NCBI GenBank assembly: GCA_947503775.1
Contig: CANNFE010000001.1
Location: forward strand, 1-64,000
DNA length: 64,000 nt
Direction: 5' to 3'
Source: an uncultured Paracoccaceae bacterium
GTDB taxonomy: Bacteria; Pseudomonadota; Alphaproteobacteria; Rhodobacterales; Rhodobacteraceae
Part shown: positions 43,746-52,576 of the stretch, piece after piece
Layout: each line of letters begins with the position of its first letter
How positions within the stretch are numbered: the stretch's first letter is position 1
The notes under the pieces: generated by a model
What the model saw: only the letters and a program-made list of their open reading frames with translations
What the model was told of the DNA's origin: nothing
Databases searched by the model: none
Made by a program: the position numbers and the translations under genes

Positions 43746-44893
43746 GCGGCTTGATTCTCGTTCTGAATGCGGGCTCTTCGTCGCTGAAGTTCGCGGTTTA
43801 CGCGCCGGCGAACGGCCTTGATCTGCTTGTCGACGGCCAGGTCCAGTCTTTGGGTCCCGAGGCGGAGCTGCATCTGCGTCAGGGCGAGCGAGAGGAGACA
43901 CGGCGTCTTGGCCCGGCAGATCACAAGACAGCGCTTAGCGAGGTTTTGTTTGCCCTGTCGTCTGTGCTGGACGGCACGACGATCGCGGCTGTTGGACACC
44001 GGATCGTTCATGGCGGTGCGCATTTCGCTGAACCCGTGCGGCTGACACCGGACATCCTGGCGGATATTGAAACTCTCGTGCCGCTGGCTCCCCTGCATCA
44101 GCCGCATAACCTTGCCACGATCCGCGCGGCGATGGATGCATTTCCGGAGGCCGTGCAGGTCGGGTGCTTTGATACGGCATTTCATCGCGGCCAGCCTTGG
44201 GTCAGCGACACATACGCCCTGCCCCGAGAATACTACGACGACGGTGTTCGGCGATACGGATTTCACGGGCTGAGCTATGATTTCATCTCGAGCGCGTTGA
44301 GCGATCTGGCTCCGAGCCTTTCATCCGGGCGCGTCATCGTCGCGCATCTTGGCAACGGGGCTTCTATGTGTGCGATCAAAAGTGGCCGAAGCGTTGCGTC
44401 GACGATGGGGTTTTCCGCACTTGAAGGTCTTGCGATGGGCACGCGTAGCGGACAGATCGATCCGGGCGTTCTGCTTTATCTGGCCGATGAAAAAGGGATG
44501 ACGGCGCAAGAGATCTCGGATCTGCTTTACAAGCAAAGTGGCCTCAAGGGCCTGTCGGGGCTGAGTGGAGATATGCGGACGCTTGAAGCGTCCAGCGATC
44601 CGCGCGCCGCTCAGGCGATCGACTATTTCTGCCATCGGATCCGGCGCGAGATCGGTGCGCTTGCCGTCGATCTGGGCGGGCTTGACGGGCTCGTCTTCAC
44701 CGGCGGGATTGGGGAAAACTCCGCCCCTATTCGCGCTAAGGTCTGTGGCGGTCTCTCCTGGCTGGGCATAGAGATCGACGATGCCCGGAATACAGAGCAT
44801 CGGACCCATCTGGGAGACGGACCCGTTCAGGTTATGCGTATCGAGACGGACGAGGAGCGCGTTATTGCCAGAGCGACGCTTGATCTGGTCTGA
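43742..44893 (+). CDS. ackA: Acetate/propionate kinase
   Basis: A 383-residue cytoplasmic kinase of the acetate kinase family that moves phosphate between acyl phosphate and ADP. It has the N-terminal LVLNAGSSSLKF, GHRIVHGG, FDTAFH, YGFHGLSY, HLGNGASMCAI and GFTGGIGEN-like FTGGIGENSAPIR motifs, so the active site is complete. It is slightly shorter than the usual 400 residues. Overlap with the phosphate acyltransferase gene makes joint synthesis likely. The acyl group could be acetyl, propionyl or butyryl. Confidence 0.93.
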   Translation: MSGLILVLNAGSSSLKFAVYAPANGLDLLVDGQVQSLGPEAELHLRQGEREETRRLGPADHKTALSEVLFALSSVLDGTTIAAVGHRIVHGGAHFAEPVRLTPDILADIETLVPLAPLHQPHNLATIRAAMDAFPEAVQVGCFDTAFHRGQPWVSDTYALPREYYDDGVRRYGFHGLSYDFISSALSDLAPSLSSGRVIVAHLGNGASMCAIKSGRSVASTMGFSALEGLAMGTRSGQIDPGVLLYLADEKGMTAQEISDLLYKQSGLKGLSGLSGDMRTLEASSDPRAAQAIDYFCHRIRREIGALAVDLGGLDGLVFTGGIGENSAPIRAKVCGGLSWLGIEIDDARNTEHRTHLGDGPVQVMRIETDEERVIARATLDLV

Positions 44894-44943
44894 GCTCGGC
44901 TTGCGCGGCCCCTTGGCTTGAGGGTATAGCGGCCCATGTCTTC

Positions 44944-45738
44944 ATGGCTCACAGATGCATGACCCAAGGTCCCCATCCTCAACGTCAAACGCCGGACGTG
45001 TCGTTCGTGATACCGGCCCTCAACGAAGCTGGCGCGCTTCCGCGTCTGATCGACGGATTGCGGGTATCGGCAGCGGAGAAATTCGGCTTCGAGATCCTGA
45101 TCGTTGACGACGGGTCGGGCGATGAAACGGTTGATCTTGTCCTTGAGGAGCGGGCCTCCGATCCTCGGATCCGGTTGATCCAAAACCGGCGCAATGCCGG
45201 GCAGAGCGCGGCCATTCACAACGGGGTGCTGCATGCGCAAGGGCGTATCATTTGCACGCTCGATGGGGATGGGCAGAACCCGCCCGAAGACGTTCTTCGC
45301 GTTTGCGCGCCCCTTTTGTCCGCGGATCGTCCGGATCAGCTGGGCCTTGTGGCGGGGCAACGGGTCGGACGTCAGGATACGCTCTCGAAACGGCTCGCCT
45401 CACGCTTTGCCAATTGGTTGCGCAGCCGTCTTCTCAAGGACAGCACGCGGGACACCGGCTGCGGTTTGAAGGCTTTTCGGCGAGACGCCTTTCTGGCGCT
45501 TCCCTTTTTCAATCATATGCATAGATATCTTCCGGCTCTCTTTCAGGGAGCGGGGTGGAGCGTTCAACTTGTCGATGTCAGTCATCAGGCGCGGCTTGCC
45601 GGCGTGTCGAAATACTCCAATTTTCAGAGGGGCTTGGTTGGCGTAGTTGATCTTTTTGGCGTGATGTGGCTCCTGCGGCGTCAAAAGCGGGCAGAGGCCG
45701 ATGAACTCTCCCCGCTCCAGGATGGACAGGCCAGATAA
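44944..45738 (+). CDS. Glycosyltransferase family 2, polyprenyl-phosphate sugar synthase type
   Basis: A 264-residue GT-A enzyme similar to dolichyl-phosphate mannose synthase and ArnC. VSFVIPALNEAGALPRLIDG and ILIVDDGSGDET form the nucleotide-sugar site, DGDGQNPPED the metal-binding motif, and RDTGCGLKAFRRDAF the acceptor region. It probably puts a sugar onto undecaprenyl phosphate. A start at 44959 is also possible because no clear ribosome binding site precedes 44944. Its stop overlaps the next start (TAATG). The next two genes form the rest of a lipid-carrier glycosylation pathway. Confidence 0.87.
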   Translation: MAHRCMTQGPHPQRQTPDVSFVIPALNEAGALPRLIDGLRVSAAEKFGFEILIVDDGSGDETVDLVLEERASDPRIRLIQNRRNAGQSAAIHNGVLHAQGRIICTLDGDGQNPPEDVLRVCAPLLSADRPDQLGLVAGQRVGRQDTLSKRLASRFANWLRSRLLKDSTRDTGCGLKAFRRDAFLALPFFNHMHRYLPALFQGAGWSVQLVDVSHQARLAGVSKYSNFQRGLVGVVDLFGVMWLLRRQKRAEADELSPLQDGQAR

Positions 45739-46049
45739 TGCAGGCTCTTTACGAATTTCTCGATGTGGATAGCGCAGTTGAGTTCTGGTGGGTCATGTTC
45801 GGGCTGTCGGGGCAGCTGCTGTTCATGTCGCGCTTTATCGTCCAGTGGATTGCGTCGGAACGGGTCGGCAAATCGGTGATGCCGGTCGCCTTCTGGTACT
45901 TTTCAATCAGCGGCGGGATCGTGCTCTTTTGCTATGCCGTCTACCGGCAGGATCCCGTTTTCATCCTTGGGCAGTCGATGGGGCTTGTCATCTATCTGAG
46001 AAACCTGTGGCTGATCCGGTCAGAGCGGAAGAGAGATGTCGCAGGATAA
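45738..46049 (+). CDS. Lipid A biosynthesis N-terminal (LAB_N) membrane protein
   Basis: A 103-residue inner membrane protein with three or four helices of the LAB_N family. It shows the family segment FMSRFIVQWIASERVGKSVMP and the following FWYFSISGGIVLFCYAVYRQDP. Full-length lipid A disaccharide synthases in some bacteria carry this domain, but here it stands alone between two glycosyltransferase genes. It may be a flippase or scaffold for the lipid-linked sugar, like ArnE/ArnF. It overlaps both neighbours, by one base upstream and 14 bases downstream. Confidence 0.85.
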   Translation: MQALYEFLDVDSAVEFWWVMFGLSGQLLFMSRFIVQWIASERVGKSVMPVAFWYFSISGGIVLFCYAVYRQDPVFILGQSMGLVIYLRNLWLIRSERKRDVAG

Positions 46050-47439
46050 AGGCTGGCTGGGTCCAGCGCTCCTTTTGGTCGGTCTGGTAACCGGAGCACG
46101 GATCGTCACCTTGTGGTTCGCTGAGGCCGACCTTTTCGTCGATGAGGCGCAATATTGGTTCTGGGGCCAGTCGCTGGATTTCGGTTATTACTCGAAGCCG
46201 CCCATGATCGCCTGGGTGATCCGGGCGACAACCGAGCTTGCCGGAAGTGATGCGCCGTTCTGGGTGAGGCTCCCTGCCCCGATCTTTCACGGTGTGACGG
46301 CGCTGCTTGTCGGTGCGCTTGCCGCGCGCCTTGCGGACAGAACGGTCGCGATCTGGACTGTGGCCGCCTATCTGACATTGCCGATCGTCGCGGTTGGCTC
46401 CGTCTTGATCTCGACCGACACGATCATGGCGCCGTTTCTGGTGGGCGCTTTTCTTGCCTATTACCGGCTCCTGCGCGGGGGCGGGCTGGGATGGGCCGTT
46501 CTGTCGGGGGCTCTCTTTGGGCTGGCGATGATGGGCAAATATGCCGGTTTCTACGGTCTGCTCGGCATCTGTCTGGCGGCGATTTTCATAAAATCGGCGA
46601 GGCCTGGCTGGACCAATATCGCTGTGGTTCTGGGGGCTGCCGTTCTTTTCATGGGCCCAAATATCTGGTGGAACGTTGCGAACGATCTGACGACGGTCGA
46701 GCACACGCTCGATAATGTCAGCTGGGTTCGGGACAGCGATCCGGTCTCGCCGGATCTGGGGAGCCTGCTTGTCTTTCTCGGCAGCCAGCTTGTCGCCTTT
46801 GGGCCCTTGCTGTTCGTCGCTCTGATTGGCGCAGCTTGGGCAGGATCGGATTGGCGATCCCGTTGGCTGGCCTGGCTTTCCTTGCCGGTTCTCGTGGTTG
46901 TCTGCGGGCAGGCCCTTCTGGCCGAAGCCTATGGCAACTGGGCGTTCGTCGCATACCTTGCCGGAACCGCGCTTGTCGTGATCTGGCTTCTGGATCGCGC
47001 CCCTGCCCTGCTTGGCCTCTCGGTTGCGCTCAATGCCATTCTGGCGAGCTTTATCGCGCTCGCTCCGGTCTTTCCGGCGGCCCTCGCCTTCGGAGATCGT
47101 CCAAGCCTCATGGCGCGGTATATGGGCCGCGACGAGTTGAGCCTTGCGATCCTCGATGTTGCGAGCCGGGAAAACGTGGACGCGGTCGTTGCGTCCAATC
47201 GGGATATTCTGGCGGATCTGTTCTATACCGGGCGTGATGAAGATGTCGCCATTTACGCTCATGCGGATGGCGGCCGGCCGGATCATTTTTACGAGCAAAC
47301 CCGGACGGCTCCGGCAGATCTGGGCCCGCATCTGCGGATCGAGGGAAGAGACCCGGGTTGCGGCCCGCGTGTCGCCGATCTTTCGCCCACGAGCGGTGCC
47401 TATGCTGGCGACGACGTGCTGGCGTTCCTTTGTGAGTAA
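46036..47439 (+). CDS. Glycosyltransferase family 39, ArnT-like
   Basis: A 467-residue membrane glycosyltransferase of the GT39/ArnT type with about ten helices. The first periplasmic loop carries the acidic catalytic motif LFVDEAQYWFWGQSLDFGYY with SKPPMIAW following. The enzyme should transfer a sugar from an undecaprenyl-phosphate donor to lipid A or another envelope acceptor. The C-terminal 130 residues form a periplasmic domain. With GT2 and LAB_N upstream it makes a compact envelope-modification operon. Its stop is 17 bases from that of phoB, which is convergent. Confidence 0.87.
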   Translation: MSQDKGWLGPALLLVGLVTGARIVTLWFAEADLFVDEAQYWFWGQSLDFGYYSKPPMIAWVIRATTELAGSDAPFWVRLPAPIFHGVTALLVGALAARLADRTVAIWTVAAYLTLPIVAVGSVLISTDTIMAPFLVGAFLAYYRLLRGGGLGWAVLSGALFGLAMMGKYAGFYGLLGICLAAIFIKSARPGWTNIAVVLGAAVLFMGPNIWWNVANDLTTVEHTLDNVSWVRDSDPVSPDLGSLLVFLGSQLVAFGPLLFVALIGAAWAGSDWRSRWLAWLSLPVLVVVCGQALLAEAYGNWAFVAYLAGTALVVIWLLDRAPALLGLSVALNAILASFIALAPVFPAALAFGDRPSLMARYMGRDELSLAILDVASRENVDAVVASNRDILADLFYTGRDEDVAIYAHADGGRPDHFYEQTRTAPADLGPHLRIEGRDPGCGPRVADLSPTSGAYAGDDVLAFLCE

Positions 47440-47456
47440 GCCCGTCCTAGACGCGC

Positions 47457-48146
47457 TTACCCAAGCGCATAGCCCGCGCCGCGCACAGTTCTGAGCGGAT
47501 CCGATCCGCCGCTTTGCATCAGCGCCTTTCGCAGACGGCCCACATGGACATCGACGGTTCGGGTATCGACATAGATGTCCTTGCCCCAGACCCGATCGAG
47601 AAGCAGATCCCGGGACCAGACCCGGCCAGGCTTTTCCATCAGCGTCGCGAGGAGCCGGAACTCGGTCGGGCCCAGCTTGATCTGCTCAGATCCTCGGCTG
47701 ACGCGATGCGTTTCGGCATCAAGCGTGATGTCTTCGAACTTGAGGATCTGGCCGACCGTCGCGGGTCTGACCCGGCGCAGCTGCGTGCGCACCCGGGCCA
47801 TCAATTCGACCACGGAATAGGGTTTGACGACATAGTCATCGGCGCCCGTTTCCAGCCCGCGCACCTTGTCGACCTCTTCGGAGCGGGCGGAAAGCATAAT
47901 GATCGGGATCGACCGTGTTTCAGGCTTTTGCTTCATCCGGCGGCAGATCTCGATGCCGGAGACATTCGGCAACATCCAATCGAGAACGATGACATCGGGG
48001 TTCTCTTCCTCGATCAGAAGGAGCGCCTCTTCGCCGTCTTCAGCCTTGCGAACGGCGAATCCTTCGGCCTCGAGGTTGTAGGCGAGAACCTCGCGCTGTG
48101 CTGGCTCGTCCTCAACGACCAGAACCTGAGGCTGCGGCCCGCTCAT
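47457..48146 (-). CDS. phoB: Phosphate response regulator PhoB
   Basis: A 229-residue OmpR-class response regulator. The receiver domain (1-120) has the acidic pair VEDE, the phospho-acceptor Asp in VIVLDWMLPNVSG, and the Lys in DYVVKPYSV. The winged-helix domain follows, with GPTEFRLLATLMEKPGRVWSR split by a turn and TVDVHVGRLRKAL. It activates PHO-box promoters under phosphate limitation. It overlaps phoU by four bases and is the last gene of the pst-pho operon. Confidence 0.95.
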   Translation of the reverse strand: MSGPQPQVLVVEDEPAQREVLAYNLEAEGFAVRKAEDGEEALLLIEEENPDVIVLDWMLPNVSGIEICRRMKQKPETRSIPIIMLSARSEEVDKVRGLETGADDYVVKPYSVVELMARVRTQLRRVRPATVGQILKFEDITLDAETHRVSRGSEQIKLGPTEFRLLATLMEKPGRVWSRDLLLDRVWGKDIYVDTRTVDVHVGRLRKALMQSGGSDPLRTVRGAGYALG

Positions 48147-48871
48147 GATAGCTCCGTCTCGGTCGCGAAGGAGGCCCTGTCATCCTTGGGCCGCGCCTCT
48201 TCGGGAAGCTCGCCGGTCACGAGATAGATGACCTGCTCGCAGATATTGGTGACATGATCGCCCATCCGCTCGACGTTTTTTGCGATGAAATGCAGGTGCA
48301 TGCAGGGTGTGATGTTGCGCGGATCCTCCATCATGAAGGTCAGGAATTCCCGAAAGAGCGCATTATACATCTGATCGACATCCAGATCGCGGCTTCTGAC
48401 ATCCTCTGCGAGGCTGGCATCCCGCTGGACAAAGGCGTCCAATGCGTCGTTCAGCATGCCCTGAACCTCTTTGGCCATCCGGCGCAAACCCGCCTCGGAG
48501 CCGTTCATCCGCGGCATCTCGGCGAGGACCGACGTGCGCTTGGCCATGTTCTTGGCGTAGTCGCCGACCCGCTCGAGATTAGCGTTGATCTTGAGAACCG
48601 ACAGGATCATCCGCAGATCCGTCGCGACCGGTGCCCGCTTGGCGATGGTCGTCGCAGCAATCTCGTTGATCTGCTCTTCGAGGGCATCGATGCGCTTGTC
48701 GTTCTTGCGCACCTCTTCGGCCAGTTCGATATCCCTCGTCTCAAGAGATCTCGCCCCATCGAGAATGGCGACCTCGACAAGGCCGCCCATCTTCATGATG
48801 AGCGCGAGGATCTGCTCAAGATCCCTGTCAAAGGCGCTTACGATGTGCTGTCCGGTCTCTGAGTTAGCCAT
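48143..48871 (-). CDS. phoU: Phosphate signalling protein PhoU
   Basis: A 242-residue cytoplasmic protein of two three-helix bundles. Conserved acidic metal-binding patterns are RVGDYAKNMAKRT and RMGDHVTNICEQVIYL, spaced one per bundle as usual. PhoU restrains the PstSCAB transporter and PhoR when phosphate is ample. It lies 11 bases after pstB and overlaps phoB. Length and spacing are standard. Confidence 0.95.
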   Translation of the reverse strand: MANSETGQHIVSAFDRDLEQILALIMKMGGLVEVAILDGARSLETRDIELAEEVRKNDKRIDALEEQINEIAATTIAKRAPVATDLRMILSVLKINANLERVGDYAKNMAKRTSVLAEMPRMNGSEAGLRRMAKEVQGMLNDALDAFVQRDASLAEDVRSRDLDVDQMYNALFREFLTFMMEDPRNITPCMHLHFIAKNVERMGDHVTNICEQVIYLVTGELPEEARPKDDRASFATETELS

Positions 48872-48882
48872 GACCTGCGTCC

Positions 48883-49683
48883 TTACCCGATCTTGCCGGA
48901 GATGTAGCTCTCCGTGCGATTGTCTTGGGGTCTGTTGAAAATCGTGTCGGTGTCGTCGTATTCAACCAGATATCCCAGATGGAAGAACGCGGTCTTCTGG
49001 CTGACCCGAGCGGCCTGTTGCATCGAGTGCGTAACGATCACGACCGAATAGTTGCGGCGAAGCTCGTCGATCAGCTCTTCGACCTGAGCGGTCGCGATCG
49101 GATCGAGGGCGGAGCAGGGCTCGTCCATCAAGAGCACTTCCGGCTCTGTTGCGATGGCCCGGGCGATGCAGAGGCGCTGTTGCTGGCCGCCGGACAGGCC
49201 CGTCCCCGGCGCATCCAGGCGATCCTTGACCTCGTCCCAGATCGCCCCGCGGCGCAACGCCTTCTCGACAATATCGTCCAGATCCGCCTTGTTTTTGGCG
49301 AGACCATGGATTTTGGGCCCATATGCCACATTGTCGTAGATGGATTTCGGGAAGGGGTTCGGTTTTTGAAACACCATCCCGACCTTGGCGCGCAGCTGGA
49401 CCGGATCGACCTTCCTGTCGTAGATATCCTCCCCGTCGAGAAGGATATCGCCTTCGACCCGAGCGACATCGATCGTGTCGTTCATCCTGTTGATACAGCG
49501 CAGGAAAGTCGACTTCCCGCAGCCCGATGGGCCAATAAAGGCGGTGACGGTCTTGTCCTGAATATCCACGTCGACATCTTTGATCGCGTGGTTGTCGGCA
49601 TAGTAGACCTGCACATTGCGGGCAGAGATCTTGGTGTCGTTCTGCGTGCTCATGGCACTGGTCATAACATGCATGTCTTCCAA
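48883..49683 (-). CDS. pstB: Phosphate ABC transporter ATPase PstB
   Basis: A 266-residue ABC ATPase that drives high-affinity phosphate uptake. Walker A is [19 protein letters not shown], the signature is [16 protein letters not shown], Walker B is [13 protein letters not shown], and the switch His is in VIVTHSM. A TTG at 49683 follows AGGAGG with eight-base spacing; in-frame ATGs at 49674 and 49653 are possible starts. It ends 11 bases before phoU. Confidence 0.95.
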   Translation of the reverse strand: MEDMHVMTSAMSTQNDTKISARNVQVYYADNHAIKDVDVDIQDKTVTAFIGPSGCGKSTFLRCINRMNDTIDVARVEGDILLDGEDIYDRKVDPVQLRAKVGMVFQKPNPFPKSIYDNVAYGPKIHGLAKNKADLDDIVEKALRRGAIWDEVKDRLDAPGTGLSGGQQQRLCIARAIATEPEVLLMDEPCSALDPIATAQVEELIDELRRNYSVVIVTHSMQQAARVSQKTAFFHLGYLVEYDDTDTIFNRPQDNRTESYISGKIG

Positions 49684-49695
49684 GGGATAATCCTC

Positions 49696-51030
49696 CTACC
49701 AGCGGCGTTCGAAGCGGCGGCGGAGGAAGATCGCCACGGCATTCATGAAGACGAGAAAGACGAGAAGCGTGATGATCGCTCCTGAGGCGCGCTCAACAAA
49801 GGCTGGATCGGCACGCTGGGTGAAATTGTAGACCTGCACCGGAAGCGCAGTTGCGGGATCGGTGAAGCCTTCAAGACCGAGCTCGGGATAATCGCGCACG
49901 AAGGCGACCATGCCGATCAGCAGAAGCGGTGCCGTCTCGCCCAAGGCCTGCGCGAGGCCGATGATCGTTCCGGTGAGGATACCAGGTGCCGCAAGCGGCA
50001 GGACGTGATGAAAGACGGTTTGCATTTTGGACGCACCGACGCCAAGTGCGGCATCCCTTATCGAAGGCGGCACCGATTTGAGCGCGGCGCGGGTGGCGAT
50101 GATGATGGTGGGGAGAGTCATCAGCGTCAGAACCAGCCCGCCGACCAGCGGTGAGGATTGCGGTAGCCCGGCAAAGTTGATGAAGATGGCAAGCCCGAGA
50201 ATGCCGTAGACGATGGACGGCACGGCGGCGAGGTTCGCGATATTGACCTCAATGATGTCGGTAAATCTGTTCTTGGGCGCGAACTCTTCGAGGTAGATCG
50301 AGGCGGCCACCCCCACAGGAAGCGCGAGAACCAGCACGACGATCATCATGTAAAGCGACCCGAGGATCGCGACACCAAGGCCGGCCGCTTCCGGCCGGTT
50401 CTCGGACGCATCCGGATTGGTGATGAAATCCCAGTTGAACCGCTGCTCGATCACGTCGTTTTCGATGAGCTGGTTGGTGAGGATAAGCTGATCTTGGGTC
50501 ACGTTTGAATCGCGTGCCGCGCTTTCCATCGACACGCGACCCTTGAGAAAACCGTCGATGCGGCCGTTTGCCAGAATATTGAATTCCGCGTTCTCTCCGA
50601 TGAGATCCTCGTTGTTGCGAACGAAATCAAGGAATGTCGCGGGCGCCTCGCCCGAGATAATGCCGCCGATGTCGCTATCGGACATATCGACCGGGCGAAT
50701 ATTCAGCTCATCGACCCGGGCAATGAGCGCCTGCTCCAGAATGGGTTTGACCGTGAAGGTCGTGACCCTATCGAGGGCGCCATCGCCGTCTTGATCAAGA
50801 GCGTCGGCAGGAAGAGGAATTTCGATCGTAATGAAGGCCTGCTGAAAAGAGGAGAGCCCGTTCAACAGAATAGACCCCAGAAGCAGCAGCAGTGCGGTCA
50901 CGGCAATTCCGATCGCCCCGAGACCGTAGGCCTTGAATCTCGCCTCGGCCGCGTTGCGGCGCTTGGTGCGTTTGTCTTCCTCGAGCAGGGATCCTTTGCC
51001 TGCCGGCGCGCCTGCTGTTGCGTCGGTCAT
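49696..51030 (-). CDS. pstA: Phosphate ABC transporter permease PstA
   Basis: A 444-residue inner membrane permease, longer than the 296-residue E. coli protein. The extra length is a periplasmic insert of about 140 residues after the first helix (with DQDGDGALDRVTTF, resembling a calcium-loop pattern). The conserved permease core has SIYLEEFAPKNRFTDII, AAVPSIVYGILGLAIF and the EAA loop around RDAALGVGASKMQTVFHHVLP. Its ATG overlaps the stop of pstC. Extended PstA/PstC pairs are common in alphaproteobacteria. Confidence 0.93.
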   Translation of the reverse strand: MTDATAGAPAGKGSLLEEDKRTKRRNAAEARFKAYGLGAIGIAVTALLLLLGSILLNGLSSFQQAFITIEIPLPADALDQDGDGALDRVTTFTVKPILEQALIARVDELNIRPVDMSDSDIGGIISGEAPATFLDFVRNNEDLIGENAEFNILANGRIDGFLKGRVSMESAARDSNVTQDQLILTNQLIENDVIEQRFNWDFITNPDASENRPEAAGLGVAILGSLYMMIVVLVLALPVGVAASIYLEEFAPKNRFTDIIEVNIANLAAVPSIVYGILGLAIFINFAGLPQSSPLVGGLVLTLMTLPTIIIATRAALKSVPPSIRDAALGVGASKMQTVFHHVLPLAAPGILTGTIIGLAQALGETAPLLLIGMVAFVRDYPELGLEGFTDPATALPVQVYNFTQRADPAFVERASGAIITLLVFLVFMNAVAIFLRRRFERRW

Positions 51031-52487
51031 TCGTACTGCTCCCTATATTTGCGCACGATGAAGAGAGCGAAGACGTTCAGACCGAGCGTCATCACAAAGA
51101 GCGTCAGACCAAGCGCAAAGGCCACAAGTGTTTCAGGTGAGGAGAAATCCGTATCTCCGGTGAGCTGGCTGACGATCTTTACGGTCACGGTCGTCATCGC
51201 CTCGAACGGATTGAGCGACAGCCGTGCCGCCGCCCCTGCCCCCAGAACGACGATCATGGTCTCTCCGATCGCTCTGGATGCGGCGAGCAGGACGGCTCCG
51301 ACGATTCCGGGCAAGGCGGCGGGAAGAATGACCTGACGGATCGTCTCGGACTGGGTAGCGCCGAGGCCGAGGGAGCCGTCGCGCAATGATTGCGGGACGG
51401 CGTTGATGATATCGTCCGAAAGAGACGACACGAACGGGATCAGCATAATGCCCATGACCAGACCGGCTGTCATGACGGAGGATGCGCTGCCTCCGAACCC
51501 TGTCGGCTCTGCGAAGTAATCCCGCAGGAACGGGCCGACGGTGACAAGCGCGAAGAGGCCGTAAACGATTGTCGGGATACCCGCCAGGATCTCGATCGCG
51601 GGTTTGGCGACGGATCGCAGTTTAGGACCGGCATATTCCGACAGATAGATTGCGGCAAAAAGGCCGATCGGAACGGCGACGAGAAGCGCGATGAACGAGA
51701 TATAGAGCGTGCCCCACAAAAGCGGCAGAATTCCCAGATCGGAATTGCCCCGGAAGTTCGGCGACCAGTTGGTGGAAAAGAAGAAATCGGTCCAGCTATA
51801 TTGCCGGAAGAAGTTTATCGTCTCGAAAAGCAGTGAAAAGATGATCCCGACGGTCGTCAGGATCGCAATGGTAGAGGCAAAGATCAAAAGCACCCTGACC
51901 GTTGCTTCGACCGTATTTCTGGCCCTGAAGTCGCGGTCCGTTTGCGTATAGGCCAGGGTGACACCACATGCCGCGAGTGCCAGGACCGCAAGAGCCATGA
52001 AGAGGCCATATCGTGCATCGAGCGAGCGGTAGCGCTGCGCCGCATTCAGCGTCGTCTCCGTCACATTCGAGCCCAGAGCAACACCGACCTCGCCTAGACG
52101 ATCGCGGACATTCGTGAAATCGACGCGCATATCGCGCGCCATCTCTTCGGTCATCTGACCTTCTTGAACGGCTGTGTTGAGGCCGTCGGCCACTCGCCTG
52201 ACGTCGCTCATGACCAGACCGCGCGAGCCGCCTTCGGCAATGGCGCTGTCGGGGATGGAGCTGGATACGGCGTTGTTGATGAGGATCGGCTGGAGAATGA
52301 GCCAGAGGATCATCAAAAGAAACGCCGGCACGCATGCAAAGATCAAGGCGTTGGAGCCGTAGTAGAACGGAAGAGAATGCAGATTGCGGGCATCACCATC
52401 GGCCGATGACATCGCTCTTTGACGGACGACGACAAACCCGACGACACCGATCGCAAGAACAACCAGGATGAGGGTCAGTGTAGACAT
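51027..52487 (-). CDS. pstC: Phosphate ABC transporter permease PstC
   Basis: A 486-residue inner membrane permease with an N-terminal extension of about 190 residues before the core. The extension has two helices and a periplasmic coiled segment (AVQEGQMTEEMARDMRVDF). The core carries YLSEYAGPKLRSVAKPAIEI, GIPTIVYGLFALVTVGP and the EAA loop RDGSLGLGATQSETIRQVILP. With PstA it forms the phosphate path. The ATGA overlap with pstA ensures equal synthesis. The start is 90 bases after pstS ends. Confidence 0.94.
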   Translation of the reverse strand: MSTLTLILVVLAIGVVGFVVVRQRAMSSADGDARNLHSLPFYYGSNALIFACVPAFLLMILWLILQPILINNAVSSSIPDSAIAEGGSRGLVMSDVRRVADGLNTAVQEGQMTEEMARDMRVDFTNVRDRLGEVGVALGSNVTETTLNAAQRYRSLDARYGLFMALAVLALAACGVTLAYTQTDRDFRARNTVEATVRVLLIFASTIAILTTVGIIFSLLFETINFFRQYSWTDFFFSTNWSPNFRGNSDLGILPLLWGTLYISFIALLVAVPIGLFAAIYLSEYAGPKLRSVAKPAIEILAGIPTIVYGLFALVTVGPFLRDYFAEPTGFGGSASSVMTAGLVMGIMLIPFVSSLSDDIINAVPQSLRDGSLGLGATQSETIRQVILPAALPGIVGAVLLAASRAIGETMIVVLGAGAAARLSLNPFEAMTTVTVKIVSQLTGDTDFSSPETLVAFALGLTLFVMTLGLNVFALFIVRKYREQYE

Positions 52488-52576
52488 CGATGCGCCTCGA
52501 TTCCGGTCAGATAGAGTTTAGGCACGGGTGTCGTGCAGCGGGCGGCCACCGCATTCGGCGGCCGCCCAGCGTAGGT

